Positions 55,373 through 64,000 of a stretch of DNA of 64,000 bases are shown piece by piece. Both the position numbers and the translations under genes were made by a program. The notes below the pieces were generated by a model that did no database searches, had not been told where the DNA came from, and was given only the letters and a program-made list of their open reading frames with translations. Positions within the stretch are counted from its first letter, which is position 1, and every line of letters starts with the position of its first letter. This DNA is from Panonychus citri (lineage: Eukaryota > Arthropoda > Arachnida > Trombidiformes > Tetranychidae): positions 558,001 to 622,000 of the forward strand of contig NW_026515521.1 in assembly GCF_014898815.1 (NCBI RefSeq). Direction: 5' to 3'.

Positions 55373-58359
55373 TGTGAGAATAGGAAACACAATTGTAGAT
55401 AATTCCGTTGATTGGAATTAGAATGAGAATTTATCTCGAAGAGATTCAATGGTTGAATCAAAAGGTTCAGGAGAAAATCTGTCACAATCAGATTATTCAC
55501 AGGATCTTTCAGGATTACACTTCCACAATTCTTGATTAGAATATGAATATCACTAAGTGATTACTTAACTTGAGTAACTTTATTGAAAATTGAAAATTAA
55601 CGGAAAAATGACAAAGAGAAGAAATTAATCTTAATAGATTAACAACTAAATCCAAACTGAGGTTAATGACGGTTAACATAAAAATTGAAAATCAAATTTT
55701 GGGGGAAACAATTAATGGTTACAATTAACGAGGGAAAATTGATTAAGCTTTACAAAGCCAACATCACTCAGTGATCTCATCTTGGAAGATAATAAGATGG
55801 AGACAATAATCTTTGTCTTCTGACTTATCCTTTCAACATGTTAACCTAAGAGGGTTAAGCTTAATAGAGCTACAAAAAGAAAGATAAAAAGAAAGATAAA
55901 AAGAAAGGAAATTTGTTTCTCTTTCTCAATTTGCCACTTTTTAGTGATGTTAAGAAACAAGAGAAAACAATGGAAATTTTTACAATCTATTAATTGTACT
56001 ATTTGGAAGTTCTTATTAGAACTGAACAATTCAGGGAAAAGAATCATCATGATTAGAAACATTAATAGATGTAATTAGAAACATGAAATATTGAAATTTA
56101 AGAAAAGTTGTTTGATTATCTGAGATAATTGTAGTTATAAGATAATCGTAATTTGGTTAATTTTTGGTTGTTTGTTAAATATGAATGAAATTTGGTTAAT
56201 TAAGCTTAATTAAGCTAATCAATAACATATTAGTGTTCAAGTTAATCAAGATGATTAACAGATTAAGGTCAATATGAATGATTAAGCGACAATTAAGAAG
56301 ATCATTAAATGATAAATAGTAAAAGAAAAAGAAAATAAGAAAACAAAATGAATGAAAAAGAAATCAGAAAATCGTAATAGCGATACAATTGGAATTCTGA
56401 TGGATTCGGGTTTTTCTACCCTTCAATTCCCACGATTTTGATCAAGATAGTCCATTAGAATTCGGCTTTGGATCCTTCGAGGATTTGCTGATTGTTCTTG
56501 AAAATATCCAACAGGATAAAAAATTGAACGTCGAACTTGTGAAGGATAAATTTCTTGATCATTTGATTCTTGAGATGAAGATGTTGGAATTGTTTCCTGA
56601 GTAGATGGTTGAGATGATGGAGGAGCGGATGAAGTTGAGACAATTCCTGGAGATAATCGTTGAGGTTCTGGGTTATTTTCAAGGGCAAATATTGGCGGTG
56701 AGTTTTGGTGATTAGATTGAGATGATGATGATGATGATGATGATGTGGATGAAGATGTAGATGTAGATGATGATGAGGTTGATTCTGAAGTTTCAGATTC
56801 TTGGGATGGAGATAAAGGTTTAGAGTCTTTAGTTGATCTCTGATGAGAATCACTTTTAGGTGATTGTTTTGATGAACTTGCTGATGGATGAATTTGATCA
56901 GCGACTCTGGGAGTAGATTGGTGTGAACGTGAAGGAGTGACACATGAAAATTCATCATATTCAGGGTACGATTGATGGTTAAGAGCATAAGCCCAATTTT
57001 CAGGCCACTTTGCCTTTTTAGAGGCTACGAGGTTTTCGAAATGAATGAGGAAACCATTGTTTAATTGATTGACGAACATTATCTTGTTCTTCTGGTTTCA
57101 GCCTTAGTAGAGGATTAATTTTCGTGAATGGATTGATTGGATGACCAGCATCTTCAGAGATACTTATTCGAGAACAGGGTCGATTGTAACTGAATTTTCC
57201 TTCTGAAACTCTGAGCCATTCCTCTGAATCGTTTACAAGGTATTGAGGAACATGAGACCATTTAATGGTATGAGGTCGAGAAGGAGCAGGGTCATAAGAA
57301 TTTATCGGCGGGAAGCCGATTTGTCTCAAAAATTCTTCCTCTTCGGCTAAGGGAAGAGTAGGGTCTCTAGATTTATTAAAAGTCGTCCAGAAGCCAAGTT
57401 TAACATTAGCATAAGAACGAATTTTATCAGGGGAAAGATTAGGATCGTCAGGGTTTTCCTCACGATTAATCATGAGACAAGCGAAAAGTTCAAATTTCAA
57501 GTCGAAATCATGTTGATGGGTAGAATAGGTGACTTGAGGTTTCGGAGCGATTTTAATGTGTTGGGGAATGAAGCTCATTAATCGCTTAGGGGCGATAAGG
57601 GATAATTCTTTATTAGAAGAACCTCTGTGAAACAATTCGATTGTATCAAGATCAACTTCCTCACGGAATAAACCAAGTCGACAATTCGATTCATGTTCAT
57701 TGAGTAGTTTAGGGGCGAATGACTCTTGACAGAGAGTAAATCTACATGTGAATTTACATGAACGATAATTGACATAATTTTCCGAATAAGAGATTTGATT
57801 ATAAGTTGGATAATTGTCAATTGCAGCGAAAGTCTTGATACAATACGGATTGAGACAAATGAACTTATTTGATTGTAAAATTGGGGTTAATTTGAGAATT
57901 TTGATTAATTGTTGAGAAAAATTAACACAGTTGAGACAATACCAATTAAGGCATGAACAACATTCAACTGGATTAAGAGCTACTTGCTCACAGAAAAAGC
58001 ATCTAATTGATAAAATGAAATCTTCAAGATTTTTATGGTAAACGGAAGATTTTGATATTCCTTTAGGAATCTTAGGCAAAGGAATAGAATAGATAGAATT
58101 ATCTTGGTAGAGATTGAGGAAAATTTTCTCTCTAATCATTTGTTCATATTTACGATAAATAGTTTTAAAACCTTCATTTTTGATTCGAACTAACTGTTGA
58201 ATTCGACGATAATTATCGAGAGAAACATGATTAGGCTGTTGAGCGGTTGGAAGAGGAGCAGGATATTCATCCTCTTCTCCAGGAAATTCACCTGGTTTGG
58301 GGTAACGATTCAATCGAGGAGATGAACTGGTTTGAGTTTCAGAGGTCGAAAAAGTTACA
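55373..58359 (-). repeat. 5' LTR (2,987 bp), more intact copy
   Basis: Contains most of ORF3 uninterrupted. The 5' part of ORF3 is absent because it lies in the internal region. About 1 kb (55373-56400) is non-coding AT-rich LTR sequence with a run of AAAGA repeats near 55875-55905. Confidence 0.93.
56423..58359 (-). CDS. ORF3 in the 5' LTR: RING/TRAF-like zinc protein with Ser-rich tail
   Basis: One frame runs from the LTR start to 57018 (450 codons if counted from an alternative start at 58370), and a second from 57079 to 56423 continues it after a small shift near 57045. Residues about 126-190 have a RING-like cysteine array (IRCFFCEQVALNPVECCSC, then WYCLNCVN and CLNPYC); about 205-235 have a TRAF-type zinc-finger pattern (CKFTCRFTLCQESF...HESNC). 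The following part has conserved-looking hydrophobic sequence, and the tail is Ser/Thr-rich (SESTSSSSTSTSSS). RING plus TRAF fingers suggest ubiquitin-ligase or adaptor activity, by family inference only. Being inside the LTR, it is duplicated at each end of every new insertion. Confidence 0.75.
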
Positions 58360-58558
58360 ACTATTGTCAATTTATATCATTTAATTCATCAAAGATTGTA
58401 CATTCTAGTTACTAACAATTCTAACGGAATCATTTATGGTTCCTAATGGATAAATTATACGACTATTAACTGTAACACTTAATGTTTTAAACTCTTTCTC
58501 TATGCTCTCTATTGTACTAATATTTGACATTTCAACTTAATCCCAAGAAAATAACACA

Positions 58559-58731
58559 ATGAAATTCACTTTTATTATTACAATAATTTTTTTTGTGTTT
58601 TCATTCTCAGGGACTTTTACTATCTCAATGAACATTATGGCGTCGAAGATGAAAACTTTCACCGAGACGAAGATGTTAACGCTTACAATAATATCGTTGC
58701 TGAATATGGATCTAGAAAAAGAAGCGGATAA
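58559..58731 (+). pseudogene. CBM14-gene last exon fused to a foreign signal-peptide start
   Basis: 58611-58731 is nearly identical to exon 4 of the CBM14 gene (28915-29035), including the ctcag acceptor and the tail ending RKRSG. Immediately before it lies MKFTFIITIIFFVFSFS from ATG 58559, homologous to the orphan exon at 43963. Read straight through, the fused frame is not the exon 4 frame, so it codes for nothing recognisable. The CBM14 domain exon is absent. Confidence 0.75.
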
Positions 58732-59265
58732 ACGAAATGATTATCAATTGGATTGATTAAGTCCATAGGCTCATTTGATGGTCTATCGATTTTCTCTATT
58801 CAAACCGTAGGTTAATTTGATAATTTTCTCCAAAATCCCTCAAGATATTTCACCTTTTTTTAAGTTTTATGAATTTGTATTAATAATTGTACAAAAAAAA
58901 TAATCCGATCAATTCTAAATAAGATCGTTCTCGCCTTATTAATTGACTCTTTCGACATCCAAGCCTTTAAAAACAGTAAACAAATAAACAATCTACGATT
59001 GCTATCACAATTAAAGATAATTGAATGAATGACGTTTGAGCACTAGAAGAAATATTTATTTTTGAATAGTTCTTACAAATCAAAAGTTAACTGGACAAAA
59101 GTAAAGTTACTAATTTTTCTCTTTTCTTCTTTATTTTGTTAATTATTTCTGTATACAGATGATTTTTTATTTAAAACGACCTAAAGTATCAGTAATATCA
59201 ATTGAGCTTCTAGTATGAACGAGACCAAAGTGACCAAGGGACTATTATTAGTCACATTCAGCTTA
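58732..59265. other. Gene-free stretch, copy of the CBM14 downstream flank
   Basis: 58740-58990 resembles 29040-29300. No gene of its own. Confidence 0.5.
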
Positions 59266-60227
59266 CTAAAGGTTTCCAAAAACTAAAGGATATCGTTTTG
59301 TCGGTTTCATGGTAAGATGTTCAATAATAAAAGCGAAAAACGCAAGAAAATTAAGTGACAAATAAAGATACAGAAAATTAGAGAAATTAGAATAGCTAAT
59401 TGGCTGATATGAACTTTGAGGTTGAGTATTGAGCTTTTCGAAGCGCCAACATTGTGGGTAGTATTTTCTTATCAAAGGACCATAAATCTTGAAATAAGCT
59501 CGATCTGATGTAACAGCCCAATATCCTTGATCAATACTTGCGTATAAGCATTTAATAATCCAACGTTTCTTATGAGGATTCGTGGTGTGATAAATGAGAG
59601 CATACAAATCTTCATAATAGTAACGTGTTCCGGTATGATAGAGAAAATTATTGACACCATTTTTAGCAATCTTTAACGAACAAAAAAATATTGAAAATGA
59701 TATGAAATTATTGTGTTGAATAAAAAGTGGTAAAATTTGTTTATCAAGATTTTGGCTAAAATATTCGTCAATTTCGCCTGTGATAGGAATGAGGGGATTT
59801 GATAAGCCATATGCTTCATTCGCTCGCTCCAGGCAACTGGACCCGGTCAAAGTAATACAATTAACTTTGGGATGGGAATGCAAGTCAGACCATTTGTTAA
59901 GAGGCTGTGGTTGTAAGGATATTGAGTATTGAGTCGTGAACGATGTCGAAAAAATGTGGAAAATGTAGTGGCCAGAAAATAAACAAGAAAGAAACAAGAC
60001 TAAACCAAATTTACTCTTAATCAGCAAGAGATATTTTTGGAGTCGAGATTGTTCAGTATTTCCATTTTCAGCTGCAATTATCGAATATGATCTCATCATA
60101 TATATCACCAAGCCAAGAATGAGCAACGAGATGAGCAGATAAATAGAATAATCGATGATTTCTAATGCAGATAGAATTCCCTTGTTAATTGAAGGGGTGG
60201 ACGAGTTTGGATAGTAGTTCAAGAAGA

Positions 60228-61638
60228 AGTAGTGAAGAATACGGATGATGCACCCGGAAACTTGATTTTCTCCCGAAAGTGGGAGAAACTGCGCAAAGTG
60301 GGTGGAAGCTTCGGCCAGTGGGTGGAAGTATCTTCCGGGTTCATCACCCACTTCCGGTGGTAACAATTTTTACCCGATTTGGGTGGTAGTAACTAGCCAC
60401 ATAATAATGATACCTATTAACCGCCAGTTCCAGTAGAAAATAATAAACTGTATTTTTAACGGATTTTTGAATAAAAGGAAAGTGGTGAAAGGTTAGAAAA
60501 AGAGATTTAATGCTGAAGTTGTACGTAGGAAAGAAGGAGTTTTCTTGGTTTTTGCATCTGGTAAAGTAACAGCAACGGGTTTTACTGATGTATCCAAAGC
60601 GGGAGCTGTCTTACTGTCTTTCGAACAAAGAAACTTTTTCAACAATTTCCTCGAAAGAGTTTCGAGAGTTTCAGAGGATCTGGAAGAAATGGAGGTTGAT
60701 CTGGACGATCCATCACCACCAGCGTCACCACCACCACCACCACCACCGTGTTCCCCTGCTCCATCTTCATCATCACTCGGTGATTTATCGTTATTTTCCG
60801 CTTCATCAACCAATGAAAAGCTTGAGACCATCACAAGTGTCCTGAGTTCAATAAATGAAACCTTGGGCATTATGGTTGCTGATAGTGACTTAATCAAGCA
60901 GCGGCTCCTCTTAACCGATTCCAGAATCAGGGACATTGGTGGCTTTTGTGAGTCAACCATGGACCAGGCCGAAGACATTTCCCGAAGACAAAAGGCATGC
61001 ATTTGCGGTGCTTTGAGTATCTGACCTCAATTCGAGAGGATATTATCACTCGGATCGACACTACTTTTGAGAGCCAAAAGTTTGAACTGCAAGAGCTTCG
61101 GGAAGCTATTCAGCTTTTTGATCGAGCAAATGATTACTTGCTCAAAGAAATAAATCGTTTAGCAGGTCACCCTAATATTTAAATCCTTTGCAATTATTAA
61201 AAATTTCAAATATTAATTTGCATAATTGCAAAGTTTCCAAATTATAAATTTAACCACAAAAAAAGAACAGATTTTTCATTGCAATAATTATGTTTTCGTT
61301 GCATCATGCAAAAGAATAAAAAATCAGAACGTTTTCTAACATTAAAACAGTTAATGCAAAATTAATCATCGGGTAAAAAAGAGAGAGAAAAACTCTCCAT
61401 ATTAATTATAAAAAAGAAAAAAAAAACTTCATTTTAATAGGGTGAAAATAAGAAAAAAATTTCACCTAAATAGGGTTAAAATTGTTCCCACCGGAAGCTG
61501 ATGATGCACCCGGAAAGTACTTCCACCCACTGGCCGAAGTTCCCACCAGAAGTTTCTCTCTCACCCACTTTGATCAGTTTCTCCCACTTCCGCGAGAAAA
61601 TCCAGTTTCCGGGTGCATCATCCGTATTCTTCACTACT
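60228..61638 (+). mobile_element. 1,411-bp mobile element with TBP-like gene; 6-bp TSD
   Basis: Ends AGTAGTGAAGAATACGG... and its inverted complement; the inverted repeat is perfect for about 34 bp and continues imperfectly for about 130 bp through CCACCCACT-type repeats. AGAAGA duplicates flank it (60222-60227 and 61639-61644), confirmed against uninterrupted IR-like paralogues. Inside is a plus-strand coding region (60497-61182) whose start matches the TBP-like protein at 5546-6055. The terminal AGTAGT and 6-bp duplication are shared with 5451-6479, while the rest of the inverted repeats differs. No transposase, integrase or polymerase is present. Confidence 0.88.
60497..61182 (+). CDS. TBP-like half-repeat joined to Pro-rich and coiled-coil regions
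   Basis: The frame is open from 60497, directly after ggttag, which could be a splice acceptor; no earlier exon was identified. The first about 35 residues (KKRFNAEVVRRKEGVFLVFA, then SGKVTATGF) are almost identical to the first TBP half-repeat at 5546-6055. The protein then leaves TBP homology: an acidic stretch, a Pro run (PPASPPPPPPP), Ser-rich sequence and a helical part (NEKLETITSVLSSINETLG). The frame stops at 61022. A second frame from 60997 carries further coiled-coil sequence (TFESQKFELQELREAIQLFD) to 61182, so a one-base shift or intron near 61000 is likely. The second TBP half-repeat is absent, so a normal DNA-binding saddle would need a dimer. Function unknown. Confidence 0.6.
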
Positions 61639-61908
61639 AGAAGAAACAACAGTCACTCATTACTACTAGACTTATAGTCACATTGGTCAATCCATAGCTA
61701 AGCTCACGTATAAATTCTGCCCTTGAAGTCATGTCATAATTTCCCGATAGCAGAATTGAAAGGTCACTTTCATGCACATTATTCAGAATAATTGAAAATT
61801 TTATTGGAACGTTACCTAAAATATTAATCAATTAAAAACAAAAATAGTAGTATGAAAACCTCCGCTTCTGGCTCAGAAACGGAAACGGAAATGGAGGTGA
61901 GGTTCAAA

Positions 61909-61926
61909 GAATGTTCTAGAACGTTC
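61909..61926. promoter_or_regulatory. Heat-shock-element-like array
   Basis: GAATGTTCTAGAACGTTC: four alternating GAA/TTC units with exact 2-bp spacing, the heat-shock-factor binding pattern. A further TTCAATGAAC lies 9 bp to the right. No adjacent gene is clearly controlled by it; the nearest is at 62493-62816 (minus strand), about 0.6 kb beyond its 3' end. Confidence 0.35.
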
Positions 61927-61939
61927 CAGACAGTTCAAT

Positions 61940-62492
61940 GAACTGTCAAAGTAACGTAAATCAATACAGATCTGCTTGGATTGATCAATCTGTTTGGCTA
62001 AAATTTGATCTAGACTGTTGTGTTTACTACGTTTAGTTCTACAAAACGCAATGCATAGTGAATAATAGCAATAAAATTGGTATTAATATATGGTTTATCG
62101 AATGGCCTTGAAATGACCTTGACATTTAGGTATGACCTTGAACATGTTTCACATGTGATATAGTGCAATAGTTCATACTAGTTCATGAGTTATATGCTAA
62201 AACCCGTTTAAACCTATTTTCAATCGGTCACAAGTATCAAACGGATATGCCGAGCGGACTGAAATTTGGTCATAGATACTTGATACTATGATGTACATAC
62301 TGGCTGAAAATGACTCAGTCAAAATCAATAATAGTGTTATAACAAAACTTATTATTTTCCCATAGAGCTCTATGTAAAAATCGACTTTTGTCGCGCTGTA
62401 GCTCTGCTCACAGAAGTTTCCTCAAAAATTCCATCAACATGTGCATTACTATGTGTGACAAGATTATTCACAAGAAATTTGGAGTCGATATT
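61940..62492. other. Gene-free stretch
   Basis: No gene seen. Three tgaccttga-type repeats occur at 62107-62145. Confidence 0.4.
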
Positions 62493-62816
62493 TCAGGGGT
62501 CTTGTTCTAGAATATAGCCGTACAGATTGTTTTTCATATTTATCAGGAGAACATTTTCTTCTTCAGTCTTTCCATTGTGTTTCATCTCGTTCTCGATCAT
62601 TCTTTTTTGTAGGTACATTGACGCGAATTTCGCCATGAACTCCATTGTCCATCCTTCTTTCATTTCCTCAGATGCATACCTCATACCATTTAAAATATCC
62701 CAAAACTTTTCATCGGTCAGCTGTCGCTCTGCTAGTGTTGACTAAAAACAAGAAAAGTAATTGAAACATAAAGATTTATGTGAAAGGGTAATGCATAGTA
62801 AAATTAAACTTACCAT
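62493..62816 (-). CDS. Small unknown protein 1 (83 residues), one intron
   Basis: The start codon alone forms the coding part of exon 1 (62814-62816, followed by GTAAGT), and exon 2 is 62493-62741 after a TTTTTAG acceptor; both junctions are phase 0 and the intron is 72 bp. The protein starts MSTLAERQLTDEKFWDILNG and has helical, charged sequence with aromatic residues and the segment LQKRMIENEMKHNGKTEEEN. It is a paralogue of the protein at 63251-63612: both have K-R/K-x-I/L-E-x-E-x-x-x-NGKT in the same relative position and the same intron placement. No signal peptide, no recognised domain. A TATA box lies at 62885-62893. Confidence 0.65.
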
Positions 62817-62884
62817 GATGAATATAGTTGATGTTGATACAGTGTTGTTAAATGTAAGACTATGGTGAAATTTTTGTTCTCTTT

Positions 62885-62893
62885 CTATTTATA
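62885..62893 (-). promoter_or_regulatory. TATA box of small gene 1
   Basis: TATAAATAG on the minus strand, about 70 bp before the ATG at 62816. Confidence 0.6.
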
Positions 62894-63250
62894 CTAAAGT
62901 TTTGGTCAAGGTAAAGCAAATGAATATAGGAGCAACAAATATAAGATTTTGCAAGCAGTTTAATTAAAATTAAAAACAAAAAAAGTTTGGTAATAAAAAC
63001 AAGATTGAAAATGAAAACAAAAAAAGAAAGAAAAAGAATAAGAATAAGAACAAAAATAAGCTTTAAAAATATAAGTAAAAAACAAAAAATTAGAAATAAA
63101 AAACAAAAATAAAAAACAAAAATAAAAAACAAAAATTTAAAGTAGTAGTCAATCAAGTTCTAAGGATCATTCTGAAACAAATCTCGCAATATGGATTATA
63201 CCAGGTTGTCGGTTGGCATAAAATTGGCTTTTATATCTCCGATAACCATA
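62894..63250. other. A-rich low-complexity spacer
   Basis: Runs of aaaaacaaaa and aagaa units (62970-63140) give a Phe/Leu-rich ORF on the minus strand that is not a gene. Confidence 0.6.
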
Positions 63251-63612
63251 CTAGAGAGCCGCTTCTAAGCTTTTAACCTGGGCGGTTAACCATATGTTAT
63301 TCCATGCGGTTTTGCCATTCGTTTGAATCTCGATTTCGATCAGCTTTTTACGAATAAATTTGGACATATAATAGTCTAAAAAATCCGTACCAGCTTGGGT
63401 TTGCCAGTCGTCCACCATGCTGTTGAGCATAAAAAACCAGCTCCAGAACAGCTTGTCATCAAGTCGCCATTCCTTGGCCAAATCTGGAAATTCCTATGAT
63501 AAGAAAAAAGAAAAAAGATGAAAAATTATTAGTAAAATTAACGTTGGGTTGATTATTTGATACTTACATTATTCATTGGTGGAAAGAACATAAATTCCAT
63601 TTCAAAGATCAT
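63251..63612 (-). CDS. Small unknown protein 2 (95 residues), one intron
   Basis: Exon 1 63568-63612 (MIFEMEFMFFPPMNN, donor GTAAGT), 74-bp intron, exon 2 63251-63493 (acceptor TCATAG), phase 0. The exon 2 text EFPDLAKEWRLDDKLFWSWF is rich in Trp and acidic residues, then comes FIRKKLIEIEIQTNGKTAWN, which parallels protein 1. A start at the internal ATG of codon 5 is possible. No family recognised. Tandem arrangement and shared intron position with 62493-62816 indicate a gene duplication, probably part of a larger cluster extending past the window. Confidence 0.65.
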
Positions 63613-63658
63613 GATGCATGAAACTTTTTGATATGATTTTTATTAAATTCAATTTCTT

Positions 63659-63666
63659 CTTTTATA
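63659..63666 (-). promoter_or_regulatory. TATA box of small gene 2
   Basis: TATAAAAG on the minus strand, about 47 bp before the ATG at 63612; transcription would begin close to 63630. Confidence 0.6.
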
Positions 63667-64000
63667 TGTTTTTTTATTGAAGGTACGTGATGCGAATAAT
63701 TTATGAAAAAGACATTTGATTATTTCGTGAAAAGGAAAAAGATTGTATTGATAAATTTCATAGTCTTATCTTTAAAATGTTGCATTGAATCAAATTAAAT
63801 GCCTTGTGGGTTAAAGATTGAGAACATAAGTAACATGTATTTCAAGGAAGATTCTATCTAGATAAAAAGAGTTACAACTAAACAAATCGTGATGCCTTTA
63901 GGTTATTTGTCAATTTGAAGATAAAAAAATCAAGTGCAAATCCCTTCAGGTAATTTGACAATTTGAGTATAAAGGAAAAATTTCAAGGTAATCATAAATT
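63667..64000. other. Gene-free right edge
   Basis: AT-rich, no supported feature. Confidence 0.5.

Larger units (their letters stand above)
45601..58359 (-). mobile_element. Ty3/gypsy-type LTR retrotransposon with about 2.96-kb LTRs
   Basis: Direct repeats 45601-48556 and 55373-58359. Read on the minus strand the LTR begins TGTAACTTTTTCGACC and ends TTCTCACA, the usual TG...CA form. Beside the 5' LTR is a primer-binding-site-like TGGCGAGGATACCAGG (near 55350-55369), and beside the 3' LTR a purine-rich tract (AGAAGAAAGGTAAAGT, 48557-48572). The internal region holds gag, protease, reverse transcriptase, RNase H and integrase in gypsy order, then the start of a third ORF which runs into the 3' LTR. 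The long LTRs are exceptional because they carry coding sequence. No target duplication is seen. Confidence 0.93.
59266..61850 (-). pseudogene. IR-like gene split by the element at 60228-61638
   Basis: 3' part 59266-60227 and 5' part 61639-61850 are two pieces of one IR-like gene. Removing the element and one copy of its AGAAGA duplication gives ttcaagaagaaacaacagtc, which aligns with ttcaagaagacacaatagtc in relatives (30280-30300). The 3' part is open and complete from the FLNYYPNSSTPS region to the end (FGNL). The 5' part has the S1-like segment (NYDMTSRAEFIRELSYGLTN), but homology ends at about 61850, so the MNFTQ start is missing. The gene was probably already truncated or was later deleted. 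Confidence 0.88.

Noticed and set aside
60493..61002. 169-codon minus-strand ORF with Gly-rich run
   Set aside because: Antisense shadow of the plus-strand TBP-like/Pro-rich ORF; the Gly run mirrors the Pro codons.
62860..63156. Phe/Leu-rich 98-codon minus-strand ORF
   Set aside because: Produced by A-rich simple sequence; overlaps the promoter of small gene 1.

Overview
The window looks like nuclear DNA from a small, AT-rich arthropod genome. A chelicerate, probably a mite, is my best guess. The evidence is short canonical introns, a chitin-binding (CBM14) secreted protein, a Rab34/36-type GTPase, a TAMM41 homologue, and abundant small TA-target transposons. The taxon is an inference and cannot be proved here.

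Layout. 1-202 is the start of a Gln-rich protein gene running off the left edge. 2.0-9.0 kb is a repeat-rich block: an ionotropic-receptor-like (IR-like) remnant, a duplicated 3' piece of the Rab gene carrying two TA-flanked MITE insertions, a 1.03 kb mobile element (5451-6479) whose only gene is a divergent TATA-binding-protein-like protein, and a frameshifted IR-like gene. 9.4-17.7 kb is the most ordinary part: the Rab34/36 gene (10639-13631), TAMM41 (14593-15705), two doubtful exonic blocks and one unknown ORF. 18-22 kb holds IR-like remnants and a terminal-inverted-repeat element. 22.1-26.7 kb is AT-rich with no gene seen. 26.9-29.0 kb is a four-exon CBM14 gene with TATA box and initiator.

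29.3-45.6 kb is an array of IR-like genes. Only two are intact (29331-30560 and 39690-40931); the rest are frameshifted or fragmentary. It includes an approximately 3 kb segmental duplication (31.4-34.3 kb and 42.3-45.6 kb), a TA MITE, two tRNA-derived SINE-like units and a charged-repeat gene. 45601-58359 is a Ty3/gypsy-type LTR retrotransposon on the minus strand with unusually long LTRs (about 2.96 kb) that contain most of an extra ORF with RING/TRAF-like cysteine clusters. 58.5-61.9 kb is another CBM14-exon plus IR-like pair, with the IR-like gene split by a second 1.41 kb element (60228-61638). That element shares terminal bases, 6-bp target duplications and a TBP-like segment with the one at 5451-6479. 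62.5-63.6 kb has two small intron-containing paralogous genes, each with its own TATA box.

The main candidate for an undescribed system is the pair of short elements with AGTAGT...ACTACT termini, 6-bp target site duplications and TBP-like coding sequence. The 6-bp duplication recalls Polinton/Maverick elements, but none of the Polinton core genes is present. The second candidate is the LTR element with a protein-coding LTR. Many frameshifts here are one- or two-base homopolymer differences between near-identical copies, so some 'pseudogenes' may be assembly errors.
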